Assembly (NCBI GenBank): GCA_903930195.1
Contig: CAIYXH010000127.1
Location: 1 to 5,214, forward strand
Direction of reading: 5' to 3'
DNA length: 5,214 nucleotides
Source of the DNA: an uncultured Actinomycetes bacterium
Lineage (GTDB): Bacteria > Actinomycetota > Thermoleophilia > Gaiellales > Gaiellaceae
Of this stretch, positions 1 through 5,214 are shown piece after piece; position 1 is the first letter of the stretch; each line of letters opens with the position of its first letter. The notes beneath the pieces are model-generated. The model was given only the letters and a program-made list of their open reading frames with translations, made no database searches and had not been told where the DNA came from. Both the position numbers and the translations under genes were made by a program.

Positions 1-79
1 ATTCACCGGGGAGCGCAAGGCCTCCAGGGCGGCCGTCGAGTCAGCCTGCGAGCACGTCGGCCCGGCAAAGGCCCGTGGC

Positions 80-85
80 TATGAT
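80..85 (+). promoter_or_regulatory. Candidate -10 box for the tRNA-Leu gene
   Basis: TATGAT lies eight bases before the mature tRNA 5' end. It matches the sigma70-type -10 consensus TATAAT at five of six positions and stands out in very GC-rich DNA. A start about seven bases downstream would leave a leader of only one or two bases before the tRNA. No convincing TTGACA-like -35 is seen 16-18 bases upstream. A TG lies one base too far upstream for a standard extended -10. The assignment rests on position and composition only. Confidence 0.45.
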
Positions 86-93
86 CGGAGCGC

Positions 94-177
94 GCCGAAG
101 TGGCGGAACTGGCAGACGCACCGGACTCAAAATCCGGCGTCCCTCGGGACGTGTGGGTTCGATTCCCACCTTCGGCA
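94..177 (+). tRNA. tRNA-Leu (anticodon CAA)
   Basis: This is a complete class II tRNA of 84 bases reading the UUG leucine codon. The acceptor stem GCCGAAG (94-100) pairs with CUUCGGC (170-176), followed by discriminator A177. The D stem is 103-105 with 117-119, with the GG of the D loop at 111-112. The anticodon stem is 121-125 with 133-137, enclosing loop CUCAAAA with anticodon CAA at 128-130. The long variable arm, diagnostic of Leu/Ser/Tyr tRNAs, pairs 138-142 with 147-151 around a CUCG loop. The T stem is 153-157 with 165-169, with loop UUCGAUU. The 3' CCA is not encoded (CTC follows), so it must be added after transcription. A73 as discriminator and the CAA anticodon both fit leucine. 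The gene runs toward the opposing coding region that ends at 184, leaving only six bases between them. Confidence 0.97.
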
Positions 178-183
178 CTCGAC

Positions 184-1557
184 CTACAGCTCGGCCAACG
201 GGAAGCTTCGATGCCGTCGCGGGGGCACCAGGAAGTTCTGGCGGTGCGTCGTGCTCAGGATCGAGTTGAAGCCCTGCGCGCGGTCGCGCGCGTCGAGGTG
301 GATCGTGCCGTCGGGCATGACGCCGTCCATCGCGAGCCGGTTGCGGTGGAAGTCGTCGCTCGACGGGTTGAACGAGACGAAGTGGATGCCGGCGACGGCG
401 CCGGTCTGGATCTGCTCGAAGTCGTCCGAGTAGTGGAACGGGTTGTCGAGCGTGTTGAAGTCGGCGCGCATCGGGATCGCAGCGCCCTTCGGGTAGCGCG
501 TGCCGTCGGGGCCGACGACATCCGCCTGGAGGCGCGAGGTCGTCTGGATCGGGCCGCTGTGGCCGATGCGGCCGCTCTCGTGGTACTGCCGCTTCACGGC
601 AGCGACGGTCGAGACCTCCTTCGGGCCCATCGCGACGGCCTGCACGTCGGCCTTCACCTGGAGCCCGGGACGGAAGGCCGACGAGACCCTCTCGCTGAAC
701 GCGAAGTTCACGTACCAGGCCTCGAGATCCTCGGTGACGTGCGAGAGGTGCATGTGCGTCCCCTCGCGGAAGTAGGTGCTGCCGCGGAGGTCGTTGATGC
801 CGAGCGTCTCGATGTTCGCGATCTTCCCCGCGCCGAGCGCAGCCCGCTGCGTCGAGGTGAAACCGAGGAAGAGCTCCGACGTCTCGGGGATCAGATCGGC
901 GCCGGGGACGTCGGCAGCCACGGCCATCTGCTTCGGCAGCGAGCGCGTCCCGCCGAAGCCGCCACCCGCGAAGCCCCGGCGGAGGCTCGTGACGTGGATC
1001 AGGTCGCTCGCGCGGAGCTGGGCGACCGCCGCGTCGACATGGGCGCGCACGTCGCTCCGCAGCAGGATCGCCAGGTGGTTCCCCTCGAGCACGGTCTGCT
1101 CGGGATCGCTCGGGAAGCGGCGCGCGGCAACGAGCGTCGAGACACCGGCCCGGCGGTCGTGCGGGATCGTCTTGCGGGCCGCGTCGGCGACGAACGTGTC
1201 GAAGTACGGCAGCCCCCAGGCGACCGTCATCCCGAGCCCCGCCGGCGACGCCGCGTAGCCGTCCTCGATCGAGGCAAGCAGCGCCTCGAACTCCTGCTGC
1301 GCGTCGCGCAGGTCGGCGCGGTCGGCACGCACGGTTGCGGTGACGATCTCGTGGTGGAGCGGTGGCACCGTCACCTCCACCCCGTCCTGACGGACGTACT
1401 GGACACCGTCGAGCACGTGCTGCTCGGGCGGACGAGACGTGACGACGGGGCGCGGCGGCGAGCTGCCTGCGAGCCGGTCGACGAGCTCGTAGATGCCGGT
1501 GGCGCCGATCGCTCCCGCGGCGGCGCCCGCCAGCGCCTGCTTGCGGGTGAACTTCAT
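184..1557 (-). CDS. Exported DyP-peroxidase-like protein, non-canonical active site
   Basis: The product has 457 residues and an ATG start. The N-terminus (residues 1-22) carries T-R-K-Q-A-L followed by an Ala/Gly-rich stretch, which looks like a Tat-type signal or membrane anchor with RK in place of RR. There is no clear cleavage site. The rest resembles the two ferredoxin-like halves of dye-decolorizing (heme) peroxidases. A strand G-M-T-V-A-W-G-L lies near 108-116. A GNHLAILLRSD segment (159-169) matches the place of the family's GGDL-type strand. An EGTHMHLSH...DLEAW block (265-281) sits where DyPs have GGSYLVVRRI. A GIHFVSFNPSSDDF block (390-403) matches the C-terminal GLLFxAFQ strand. 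H333 is a candidate proximal heme ligand. The usual GxxDG is replaced by G-F-T-S-T (232-236), and the distal Arg position looks like Ser/His, so ordinary peroxidase activity is doubtful. I recall related Tat-signal proteins filed as an uncharacterised DUF family. The gene begins four bases after the lipoprotein gene, so the two are probably co-translated. The fold call is moderately sure; the function is unknown. Confidence 0.72.
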   Translation of the reverse strand: MKFTRKQALAGAAAGAIGATGIYELVDRLAGSSPPRPVVTSRPPEQHVLDGVQYVRQDGVEVTVPPLHHEIVTATVRADRADLRDAQQEFEALLASIEDGYAASPAGLGMTVAWGLPYFDTFVADAARKTIPHDRRAGVSTLVAARRFPSDPEQTVLEGNHLAILLRSDVRAHVDAAVAQLRASDLIHVTSLRRGFAGGGFGGTRSLPKQMAVAADVPGADLIPETSELFLGFTSTQRAALGAGKIANIETLGINDLRGSTYFREGTHMHLSHVTEDLEAWYVNFAFSERVSSAFRPGLQVKADVQAVAMGPKEVSTVAAVKRQYHESGRIGHSGPIQTTSRLQADVVGPDGTRYPKGAAIPMRADFNTLDNPFHYSDDFEQIQTGAVAGIHFVSFNPSSDDFHRNRLAMDGVMPDGTIHLDARDRAQGFNSILSTTHRQNFLVPPRRHRSFPLAEL

Positions 1558-1561
1558 CGGC

Positions 1562-2200
1562 CTACGTCGCGTGGGTCGGCTGCACGAGCACGAGGTTGCG
1601 CAGCTCGCGCTTCAGATAGATGAGCACGTGGGCGTAGTCGAGCGGCACGGCCAGGTGCTCGGAGATCGTGTAGAGGCTGCCCTGGTGGTGCCAGAGGAGC
1701 GCGATATGCCACTGGTCGAAGTCTTGGTTGACCGTGTAGAAGCGCGCCGTGATCCCGTTCGCCGTGTAGGTGCCCTTGGGACCGCCGTAGCAGGGCATGG
1801 GCGTCGTGCCCTTGATGCCGCCGAGGCAGGTCGGGATCTTCGTCCGGTTCGGCCAGCCGCGGAAGATCGCGTGCAGCACGCCGCTGATGCCGGGCGTGTC
1901 CGTGTCCTGCCAGATGAAGCTCTCGGTGTAGGCCTTGTCGGGGTCGACGCGATTCATCGAGTTCCACTGACCCGTGAGCTGCGAGGTGAGCGGGTCGGGC
2001 AGCCAACCCGGGCAGTAGACCGGGGCGCCGACGCGGTTCGCGAGCGCCTGCCACTGGGCCCGGTACTGGCACGTCGCCTTCTTGACCGGCGCCTTCACCG
2101 TCGGGGCCGCCGCGTTGCTGCCGCCGCAGCCCGCGACGAGCAGGGCGCAGGCCCCGAGCACCGCGGCCACTGCGAGCAGGGATTTCGGGGACGCCCTCAC
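1562..2200 (-). CDS. Small cysteine-containing lipoprotein of unknown function
   Basis: The product has 212 residues and a GTG start. Residues 1-24 form a lipoprotein signal: Arg/Lys near the start, a hydrophobic stretch from about L8 to V22, and the lipobox V-A-G-C with lipidated C25, then GGSNAAAP as a flexible linker. The mature part (about 44-212) holds four further Cys (44, 63, 125, 137), which could form two disulfides outside the membrane. It is rich in Trp and aromatic residues and contains the pattern Y-C-P-G-W-L-P-D-P-L (62-71). A later stretch, QDFDQWHIALLWHHQGSLYT, has several His and Trp residues. I do not recognise a named family. It precedes the DyP-like gene by four bases, and both products leave the cytoplasm, so a shared surface role is the natural inference. 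The start is chosen because it is the only one that gives a full signal peptide. An ATG at 2209-2211 is out of frame. No strong ribosome binding site is visible. Confidence 0.82.
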   Translation of the reverse strand: MRASPKSLLAVAAVLGACALLVAGCGGSNAAAPTVKAPVKKATCQYRAQWQALANRVGAPVYCPGWLPDPLTSQLTGQWNSMNRVDPDKAYTESFIWQDTDTPGISGVLHAIFRGWPNRTKIPTCLGGIKGTTPMPCYGGPKGTYTANGITARFYTVNQDFDQWHIALLWHHQGSLYTISEHLAVPLDYAHVLIYLKRELRNLVLVQPTHAT

Positions 2201-2236
2201 CTCGCGGCCATCGTAGACGGCCTCAGGCCGAATTGG

Positions 2237-2776
2237 CTAGACGTCGAGATGATCGCGACCGACGAGCTCGGTCACGTCACCTTCGTGCACGAGCACGGCG
2301 TCGACGCCGGCCCGTTCGAGCGCCAGCACGTCCTCGCGCGTCTCGACGTGGACGTAGGCGATCGCGAGCTTCCCGGCGGGGATGTCGGGGAGCAGCTCGA
2401 GGACGGAATCGATCGGGTCGTCGTCCTCGTCGGCGTCCTCGTGGGCCGAGAGCAGGAAGATCTCCGGGTCGCGCTGCTCGAGCGCCGCGGTGAGCTCGTC
2501 CACGTCACGCACGCTGACGACGCATTCGAGCCCGAGCTCCTGATCGTCGGTGGAGACGAGCAGGATCGCGTCGGCGTCGTGCGCCGGCTCGCCGCCAACC
2601 CAGAGCACCGGCAGCGTCGTCGCCTCGCGCAGGCCGACGATCGGCGCCTCGACCGCAACGGCCTCGGCTCCCTGCTCTTCGGCAGCGCGTGCAGCGGTCG
2701 CATCCGCCACGCGGACGACGATCGAGATCCCGTCACCTTCCGAGATCCGCTGGCTCAGACTCCTTGACCCTGCCAC
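2237..2776 (-). CDS. Degenerate indole-3-glycerol-phosphate synthase-like TIM-barrel protein
   Basis: The product has 179 residues, well short of the roughly 260 of TrpC, and a GTG start 17 bases after the preceding stop. It reads as a trimmed TrpC barrel: an ISEGDGISIVVRV first strand (11-23), A-A-E-E-Q-G-A-E-A-V-A-V (31-42), L-P-V-L-W-V (55-60), D-A-I-L-L-V (69-74), E-C-V-V-S-V-R-D (84-91), P-E-I-F-L-L-S (104-110), and a TREDVLALERAGVDAVLV ending (146-163) that is very like TrpC. Catalytic positions known in TrpC appear lost by eye alignment. The first-strand Glu/Lys and SPS are absent, the RKDF Lys falls at V60, the VEV Glu at S88, the NNRD Asn at S110/A111, and the ESG Glu/Ser at Y141/V142. 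An acidic DADEDDD loop lies at 114-120. Tryptophan synthesis activity is therefore unlikely; a non-catalytic or binding role is possible. No other trp genes are in the window. The real-gene call is firm, the family call good, and the function unknown. Confidence 0.75.
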   Translation of the reverse strand: MAGSRSLSQRISEGDGISIVVRVADATAARAAEEQGAEAVAVEAPIVGLREATTLPVLWVGGEPAHDADAILLVSTDDQELGLECVVSVRDVDELTAALEQRDPEIFLLSAHEDADEDDDPIDSVLELLPDIPAGKLAIAYVHVETREDVLALERAGVDAVLVHEGDVTELVGRDHLDV

Positions 2777-2793
2777 GCGCTTCCCGCTGGACT

Positions 2794-3633
2794 CTATAGG
2801 TCGATGACCAGACCGTCATGGGCCGGCTCCCACCCGTCCATCGCGCCGAGCTCGAGCAGCTGGTCGTGGGAGAGGCTGTCCATCTCCTCCACATGCATGA
2901 ACACGGTGCGGGCAGCGCCCAGTGCCCGGGCCATCTCGAGCGCCTGGCCGTAGCGGGTCTTCTTGACCGGCGGCACGCAGAACTCCTCGGGTATCAGCCG
3001 CTCGCCGGTGAACGGATGCAGCTCGAAGACGCCGATCGGCAGCACCGCGAGATCGAGCGGGCCGAGGTCGGGCGGCTCCCAGCCCTGGGTCTCGTCCATC
3101 GCGACGAGGAGCCGCGTTCCCTCGCCCTCGAAGAGGAACGCGAAGGTCGTCTCGTCGTGAAGCGGCACCGGCGTGATCCGCGTCCCGCCAACGTCGACGC
3201 TCTCCCCCTCTCCGAGCAGGTGCACCGAGACGGTGCCCTGGCGCTCGAGGAAGCGGAACTGTTCGGCGAGGCCGTACCAGCGCTCGAACTCGGCCCAGGC
3301 GCGCGCGGGGACGTAGATCGGCGTGCGCTCCGCCTCCGCCGGGAACGCGCGGAAGTCGAAGTTGCGCGACTCCCACATCCGCCGTCCCGCTGTGTGGTCG
3401 GGATGCCAGTGCGAGTAGAGCCCGGCGCGGATGCGGCCGACCTGCGAGCGGTTCAGCTGCTCCTTCGCCTCCTCGGGCGTGTCGATCAGGACGTCGGGGC
3501 CGTGGACGAAGACGCTCGGGCCGGTGCGTTCGTACGGCCGCCCCTTCGCGCCGGCCTCGACGCAGACCTCGCAGTCGCAGCCGGGCCGCGGGATCGTGAC
3601 CGCACCGCCCGAGCCGAGGATCTCGACCCTCAC
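2794..3633 (-). CDS. Metallo-beta-lactamase-fold hydrolase, PhnP-like
   Basis: The product has 279 residues and a GTG start seven bases after the upstream stop. It is a cytoplasmic metal-dependent hydrolase; no signal peptide or membrane segment is seen. The opening strand MRVEILGSGG is typical of this fold, which supports the start. The metal-binding motif is complete: H75-x-H77-x-D79-H80 in SHWHPDH, H159 in PLHDE, bridging D180 in VAMDE and H247 in FMHVEE. An N-terminal C19-D-C21-E-V-C24 followed by PSVFVHGPDVLIDT resembles the layout of PhnP-type phosphoribosyl cyclic phosphodiesterases, where such cysteines hold an extra structural zinc. No phosphonate (C-P lyase) genes are present, so the substrate cannot be taken from PhnP. 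It could equally be a phosphodiesterase or hydrolase for another small molecule. Its place after two ALDH-family genes suggests co-expression but not a clear shared pathway. Fold and metal site are sure; the substrate is unknown. Confidence 0.9.
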   Translation of the reverse strand: MRVEILGSGGAVTIPRPGCDCEVCVEAGAKGRPYERTGPSVFVHGPDVLIDTPEEAKEQLNRSQVGRIRAGLYSHWHPDHTAGRRMWESRNFDFRAFPAEAERTPIYVPARAWAEFERWYGLAEQFRFLERQGTVSVHLLGEGESVDVGGTRITPVPLHDETTFAFLFEGEGTRLLVAMDETQGWEPPDLGPLDLAVLPIGVFELHPFTGERLIPEEFCVPPVKKTRYGQALEMARALGAARTVFMHVEEMDSLSHDQLLELGAMDGWEPAHDGLVIDL

Positions 3634-3640
3634 GAGGCGC

Positions 3641-4438
3641 TCAGACGCCGATCGGGTGCCAGACCGTCTTCAGCTCCATGAACGCCGAGATCTCGTAGAG
3701 GCTCTGGCTGTCGGCCGAGCCGGCGACGACGCGCTTGACGTTCTCGGCGGCGCGCTCCTCGAGGTCCGCGCGCAGGTCGGCCGCGCCGGTGACGTCGATC
3801 GCGTTCACGTCCATGTGCGAGGCGAGCCACGGCGCGAGCTCGGCGCGGCTGCCGGTGAGCAGGTTGACGACCCCACCGGGGACATCGCTCGTCGCGAGCA
3901 CCTCGGCGAGCTCGATCGCCGCGAGCGGATGCGTCTCGGAGGCGACCGCGACGACCGTGTTGCCGCCGACGAGCGCCGGGGCGATCCGTGAGACGAGGCC
4001 GAGGAGCGGCGGCTCGTCGGGGGCGAGGACACCGACGACACCGGTGGGCTCGGGGACGGTGAAGTTGAAGTACGGGCCGGCGACGGCGTTCGCGGAGCCG
4101 AGCACCTGCGCGAGCTTGTCGGCGAAGCCGGCGTACCAAACCCAGCGATCGATGGCCCGCTCCACCTCCTCGCGGCCGGTTGCCAGCTCGGCGAGCTCCG
4201 GGATGCGTGCCTCCATCATCTCGGCGATGCGGTAGAGCACCTGGCCGCGGTTGTAGGCGGTCGCGTCTGCCCACTTCGGCTGTGCGGAGCGGGCGGCGAC
4301 GATCGCGTCGCGGAGATCCTTGCGCGAGCCGAGTGCGACGTTGTGGCCCTGTGCCTCGTAGGTGCGACCGGACTCCGAGCGCGGGAAGGCGCCGGCGATG
4401 TAGAGCTTGTACGTCTTCTGGACGGGCAGGCGGCTCAC
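3641..4438 (-). CDS. Aldehyde dehydrogenase-like protein lacking the catalytic domain
   Basis: The product has 265 residues against roughly 480-500 for a full aldehyde dehydrogenase. It starts at GTG, two bases after the stop of the full ALDH, behind a good Shine-Dalgarno (GGGAGG at 4445-4450). Residues 8-240 follow the ALDH N-terminal and coenzyme-binding domain: KTYKLYIAGAFPRSESGR (8-25), A-Y-N-R-G-Q-V-L-Y-R-I-A-E-M (61-74), A-I-D-R-W-V-W-Y-A-G (95-104), PEPTGVVGVLAPDEP (129-143) and GGNTVVAVASE (158-168). The sequence leaves the family just before where ELGGK should be and jumps to a short tail, F-M-E-L-K-T-V-W-H-P (253-262), like the ALDH C-terminus. There is no nucleophilic Cys and no EEIFGP. 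The coenzyme Lys of the K-P-S-E motif is V165, and the FTGSTEVG turn is altered. It is in frame and intact, so it is not a random truncation. I recall similar short ALDH partners after a full ALDH in other actinobacteria, often near deoC. A structural or regulatory subunit of the neighbouring enzyme is the likely role (inference). Confidence 0.85.
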   Translation of the reverse strand: MSRLPVQKTYKLYIAGAFPRSESGRTYEAQGHNVALGSRKDLRDAIVAARSAQPKWADATAYNRGQVLYRIAEMMEARIPELAELATGREEVERAIDRWVWYAGFADKLAQVLGSANAVAGPYFNFTVPEPTGVVGVLAPDEPPLLGLVSRIAPALVGGNTVVAVASETHPLAAIELAEVLATSDVPGGVVNLLTGSRAELAPWLASHMDVNAIDVTGAADLRADLEERAAENVKRVVAGSADSQSLYEISAFMELKTVWHPIGV

Positions 4439-4440
4439 CG

Positions 4441-5214
4441 TCAGCCTCCCTTCAGCTCGGGCCCGTCGAAGGCCAGGTAAGGCTCGAGGCCATGCCGGCC
4501 GCCCTCGCGGCCGAAGCCGGACTCCTTGTACCCGCCGAACGGGCTCGCGGGATCGAAGCGGTTGAACGTGTTCGCCCAGACGACCCCGGCGCGCAGGCGC
4601 TGCGCCATCCAGAGGATGCGCGAGCCCTTCTCCGTCCAGACGCCGGCCGAGAGGCCGTACGGCGTGTTGTTCGCCTTCTCGACCGCCTCGGCGGGCGTGC
4701 GGAACGTGAGCACCGAGAGGACGGGGCCGAAGATCTCCTCCTGCGCGATGCGGTGGCTCTGCGCGACGTTCGTGAACACGGTCGGCGCGAACCAGTAGCC
4801 CTTCTCGGGCAGGACGCAGGGCGGCTGGTAGATCTCGGCGCCCTCGTCACGACCCGCCTGGACGAGCTCCGTGATCTTCTCGAGCTGCATCCGCGAGTTG
4901 ATTGCGCCGACGTCGGAGTTCTTGTCGAGAGGATCGCCGACACGGAGGGTCGCCATCCGCTGCTTGAGCTTGTCGACGATCGTCTCGGCGATCGACTCCT
5001 GCACGAAGAGCCGCGAGCCGGCGCAGCAGACGTGGCCCTGGTTGAAGTAGATGCCGTTGACGATGCCCTCGACCGCCTGGTCGGCGGCGGCGTCGTCGAA
5101 GACGATGTTCGCGGCCTTGCCGCCGAGCTCGAGCGTGAGCTTCTTTCCCGTCCCGGCGAGCCGGCGCTGGATCGCCTTGCCCACCTCGGTCGAGCCGGTG
5201 AACGCGATCTTGTC
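4441..5214 (-). CDS. NAD(P)-dependent aldehyde dehydrogenase, C-terminal 257 residues (partial)
   Basis: The reading frame is open to the right edge, so the start and most of the N-terminal domain lie outside. The first internal GTG, at 5184, is a codon inside the conserved FTGSTEVGK motif, not a start. Visible residues include F-T-G-S-T-E-V-G-K (5-13, coenzyme turn), E29-L-G-G-K (general base region), N58-Q-G-H-V-C63-C64 with C63 the expected nucleophile, E160-I-F-G-P (ribose contact), N-N-T-P-Y-G-L-S-A-G-V-W (182-193) and PFGGYKESGFGRE (225-237). All catalytic elements in view are present, so this should oxidise an aldehyde to the acid in the cytoplasm. The substrate cannot be told from this part. 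It is the first visible gene of the co-directional run and is followed two bases later by its catalytic-domain-less relative. A deoC gene or another aldehyde source upstream would fit the arrangement I recall in actinobacteria, but it is not in view. Confidence 0.96.
   Translation of the reverse strand, partial: DKIAFTGSTEVGKAIQRRLAGTGKKLTLELGGKAANIVFDDAAADQAVEGIVNGIYFNQGHVCCAGSRLFVQESIAETIVDKLKQRMATLRVGDPLDKNSDVGAINSRMQLEKITELVQAGRDEGAEIYQPPCVLPEKGYWFAPTVFTNVAQSHRIAQEEIFGPVLSVLTFRTPAEAVEKANNTPYGLSAGVWTEKGSRILWMAQRLRAGVVWANTFNRFDPASPFGGYKESGFGREGGRHGLEPYLAFDGPELKGG
4445..4450 (-). promoter_or_regulatory. Shine-Dalgarno for the ALDH-like gene
   Basis: On the - strand GGGAGG sits six bases before the GTG at 4438 and inside the last codons of the full ALDH. 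This is the strongest ribosome binding site in the window. It fixes the start of the short ALDH-like gene and suggests the pair is translated in a coupled way. Confidence 0.7.

Noticed and set aside
1..93. Possible end of a gene at the left edge
   Set aside because: One + frame has GC-rich third positions but reads through the tRNA without a stop. A - frame lacks a good start and ribosome binding site before the edge. Too little is visible to support a gene.
94..177. tRNA-Leu as an integration site for a mobile element
   Set aside because: No integrase, repeated tRNA 3' end or foreign base composition is visible on either side.
229..242. Small inverted repeat CCAGGAAGTTCTGG as a terminator for the tRNA
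   Set aside because: It gives a stem of only four to five pairs with no following T-tract, and lies inside codons of the DyP-like gene.
100..1623. Long + strand open frame of 507 residues
   Set aside because: Its first residues (MAELADAPDSKSG...) are a translated tRNA-Leu, a classic artefact, and the rest is antisense to the DyP-like gene in a GC-rich genome. Its Arg/Val/Glu-heavy composition shows no domain.
2219..2229. GGCCTCAGGCC in the gap between the TrpC-like and lipoprotein genes
   Set aside because: A four-base stem with a three-base loop and no T-tract is too weak to call a terminator. It is expected by chance at this GC content.
1493..2767. Long + strand open frame of 424 residues over the lipoprotein and TrpC-like genes
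   Set aside because: It spans two genes and their gap on the other strand. The - strand products have a lipobox and recognisable family blocks, and the + strand product has none.
2818..3681. + strand open frame of 287 residues opposite the metallo-hydrolase
   Set aside because: It is antisense to a gene with a complete metal-binding motif, and its low-complexity Arg/Glu/Leu content is typical of shadows in GC-rich DNA.

Overview
The window comes from a high-GC bacterium. Coding codons end almost always in G or C, GTG starts are common, and the tandem aldehyde dehydrogenase pair resembles an arrangement I recall from Actinomycetota. A soil actinobacterium is the best guess, possibly of the Thermoleophilia type, but nothing here fixes the genus.

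Layout. The first 93 bases hold no supported gene, apart from a TATGAT -10-like box just ahead of a complete class II tRNA-Leu(CAA) on the + strand (94-177). Everything else lies on the - strand as six tightly spaced co-directional genes, read from right to left. They are: a conventional aldehyde dehydrogenase whose N-terminus lies beyond the right edge (4441-5214); a 265-residue aldehyde dehydrogenase-like protein with no catalytic domain (3641-4438); a metallo-beta-lactamase-fold hydrolase with a complete metal site and an N-terminal CxCxxC (2794-3633); a short TIM-barrel-like protein resembling indole-3-glycerol-phosphate synthase but without its catalytic residues (2237-2776); a small lipoprotein with four Cys after the lipobox Cys (1562-2200); and an exported protein resembling a DyP-type peroxidase with a non-standard distal heme pocket (184-1557). 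Gaps between genes are 2, 7, 17, 36 and 4 bases, so one transcript is plausible, although no promoter or terminator was identified to prove it.

How the genes may work together. The first two form an ALDH/ALDH-like pair and probably a hetero-complex or a regulated aldehyde oxidation unit. The last two are both predicted to leave the cytoplasm and form a likely cell-surface module. The two middle genes have no clear link to either pair. The recurring theme is that up to three of the six products look like catalytically dead or reshaped versions of well-known enzymes. This rests on alignment by eye to remembered family motifs and needs a profile search to confirm.
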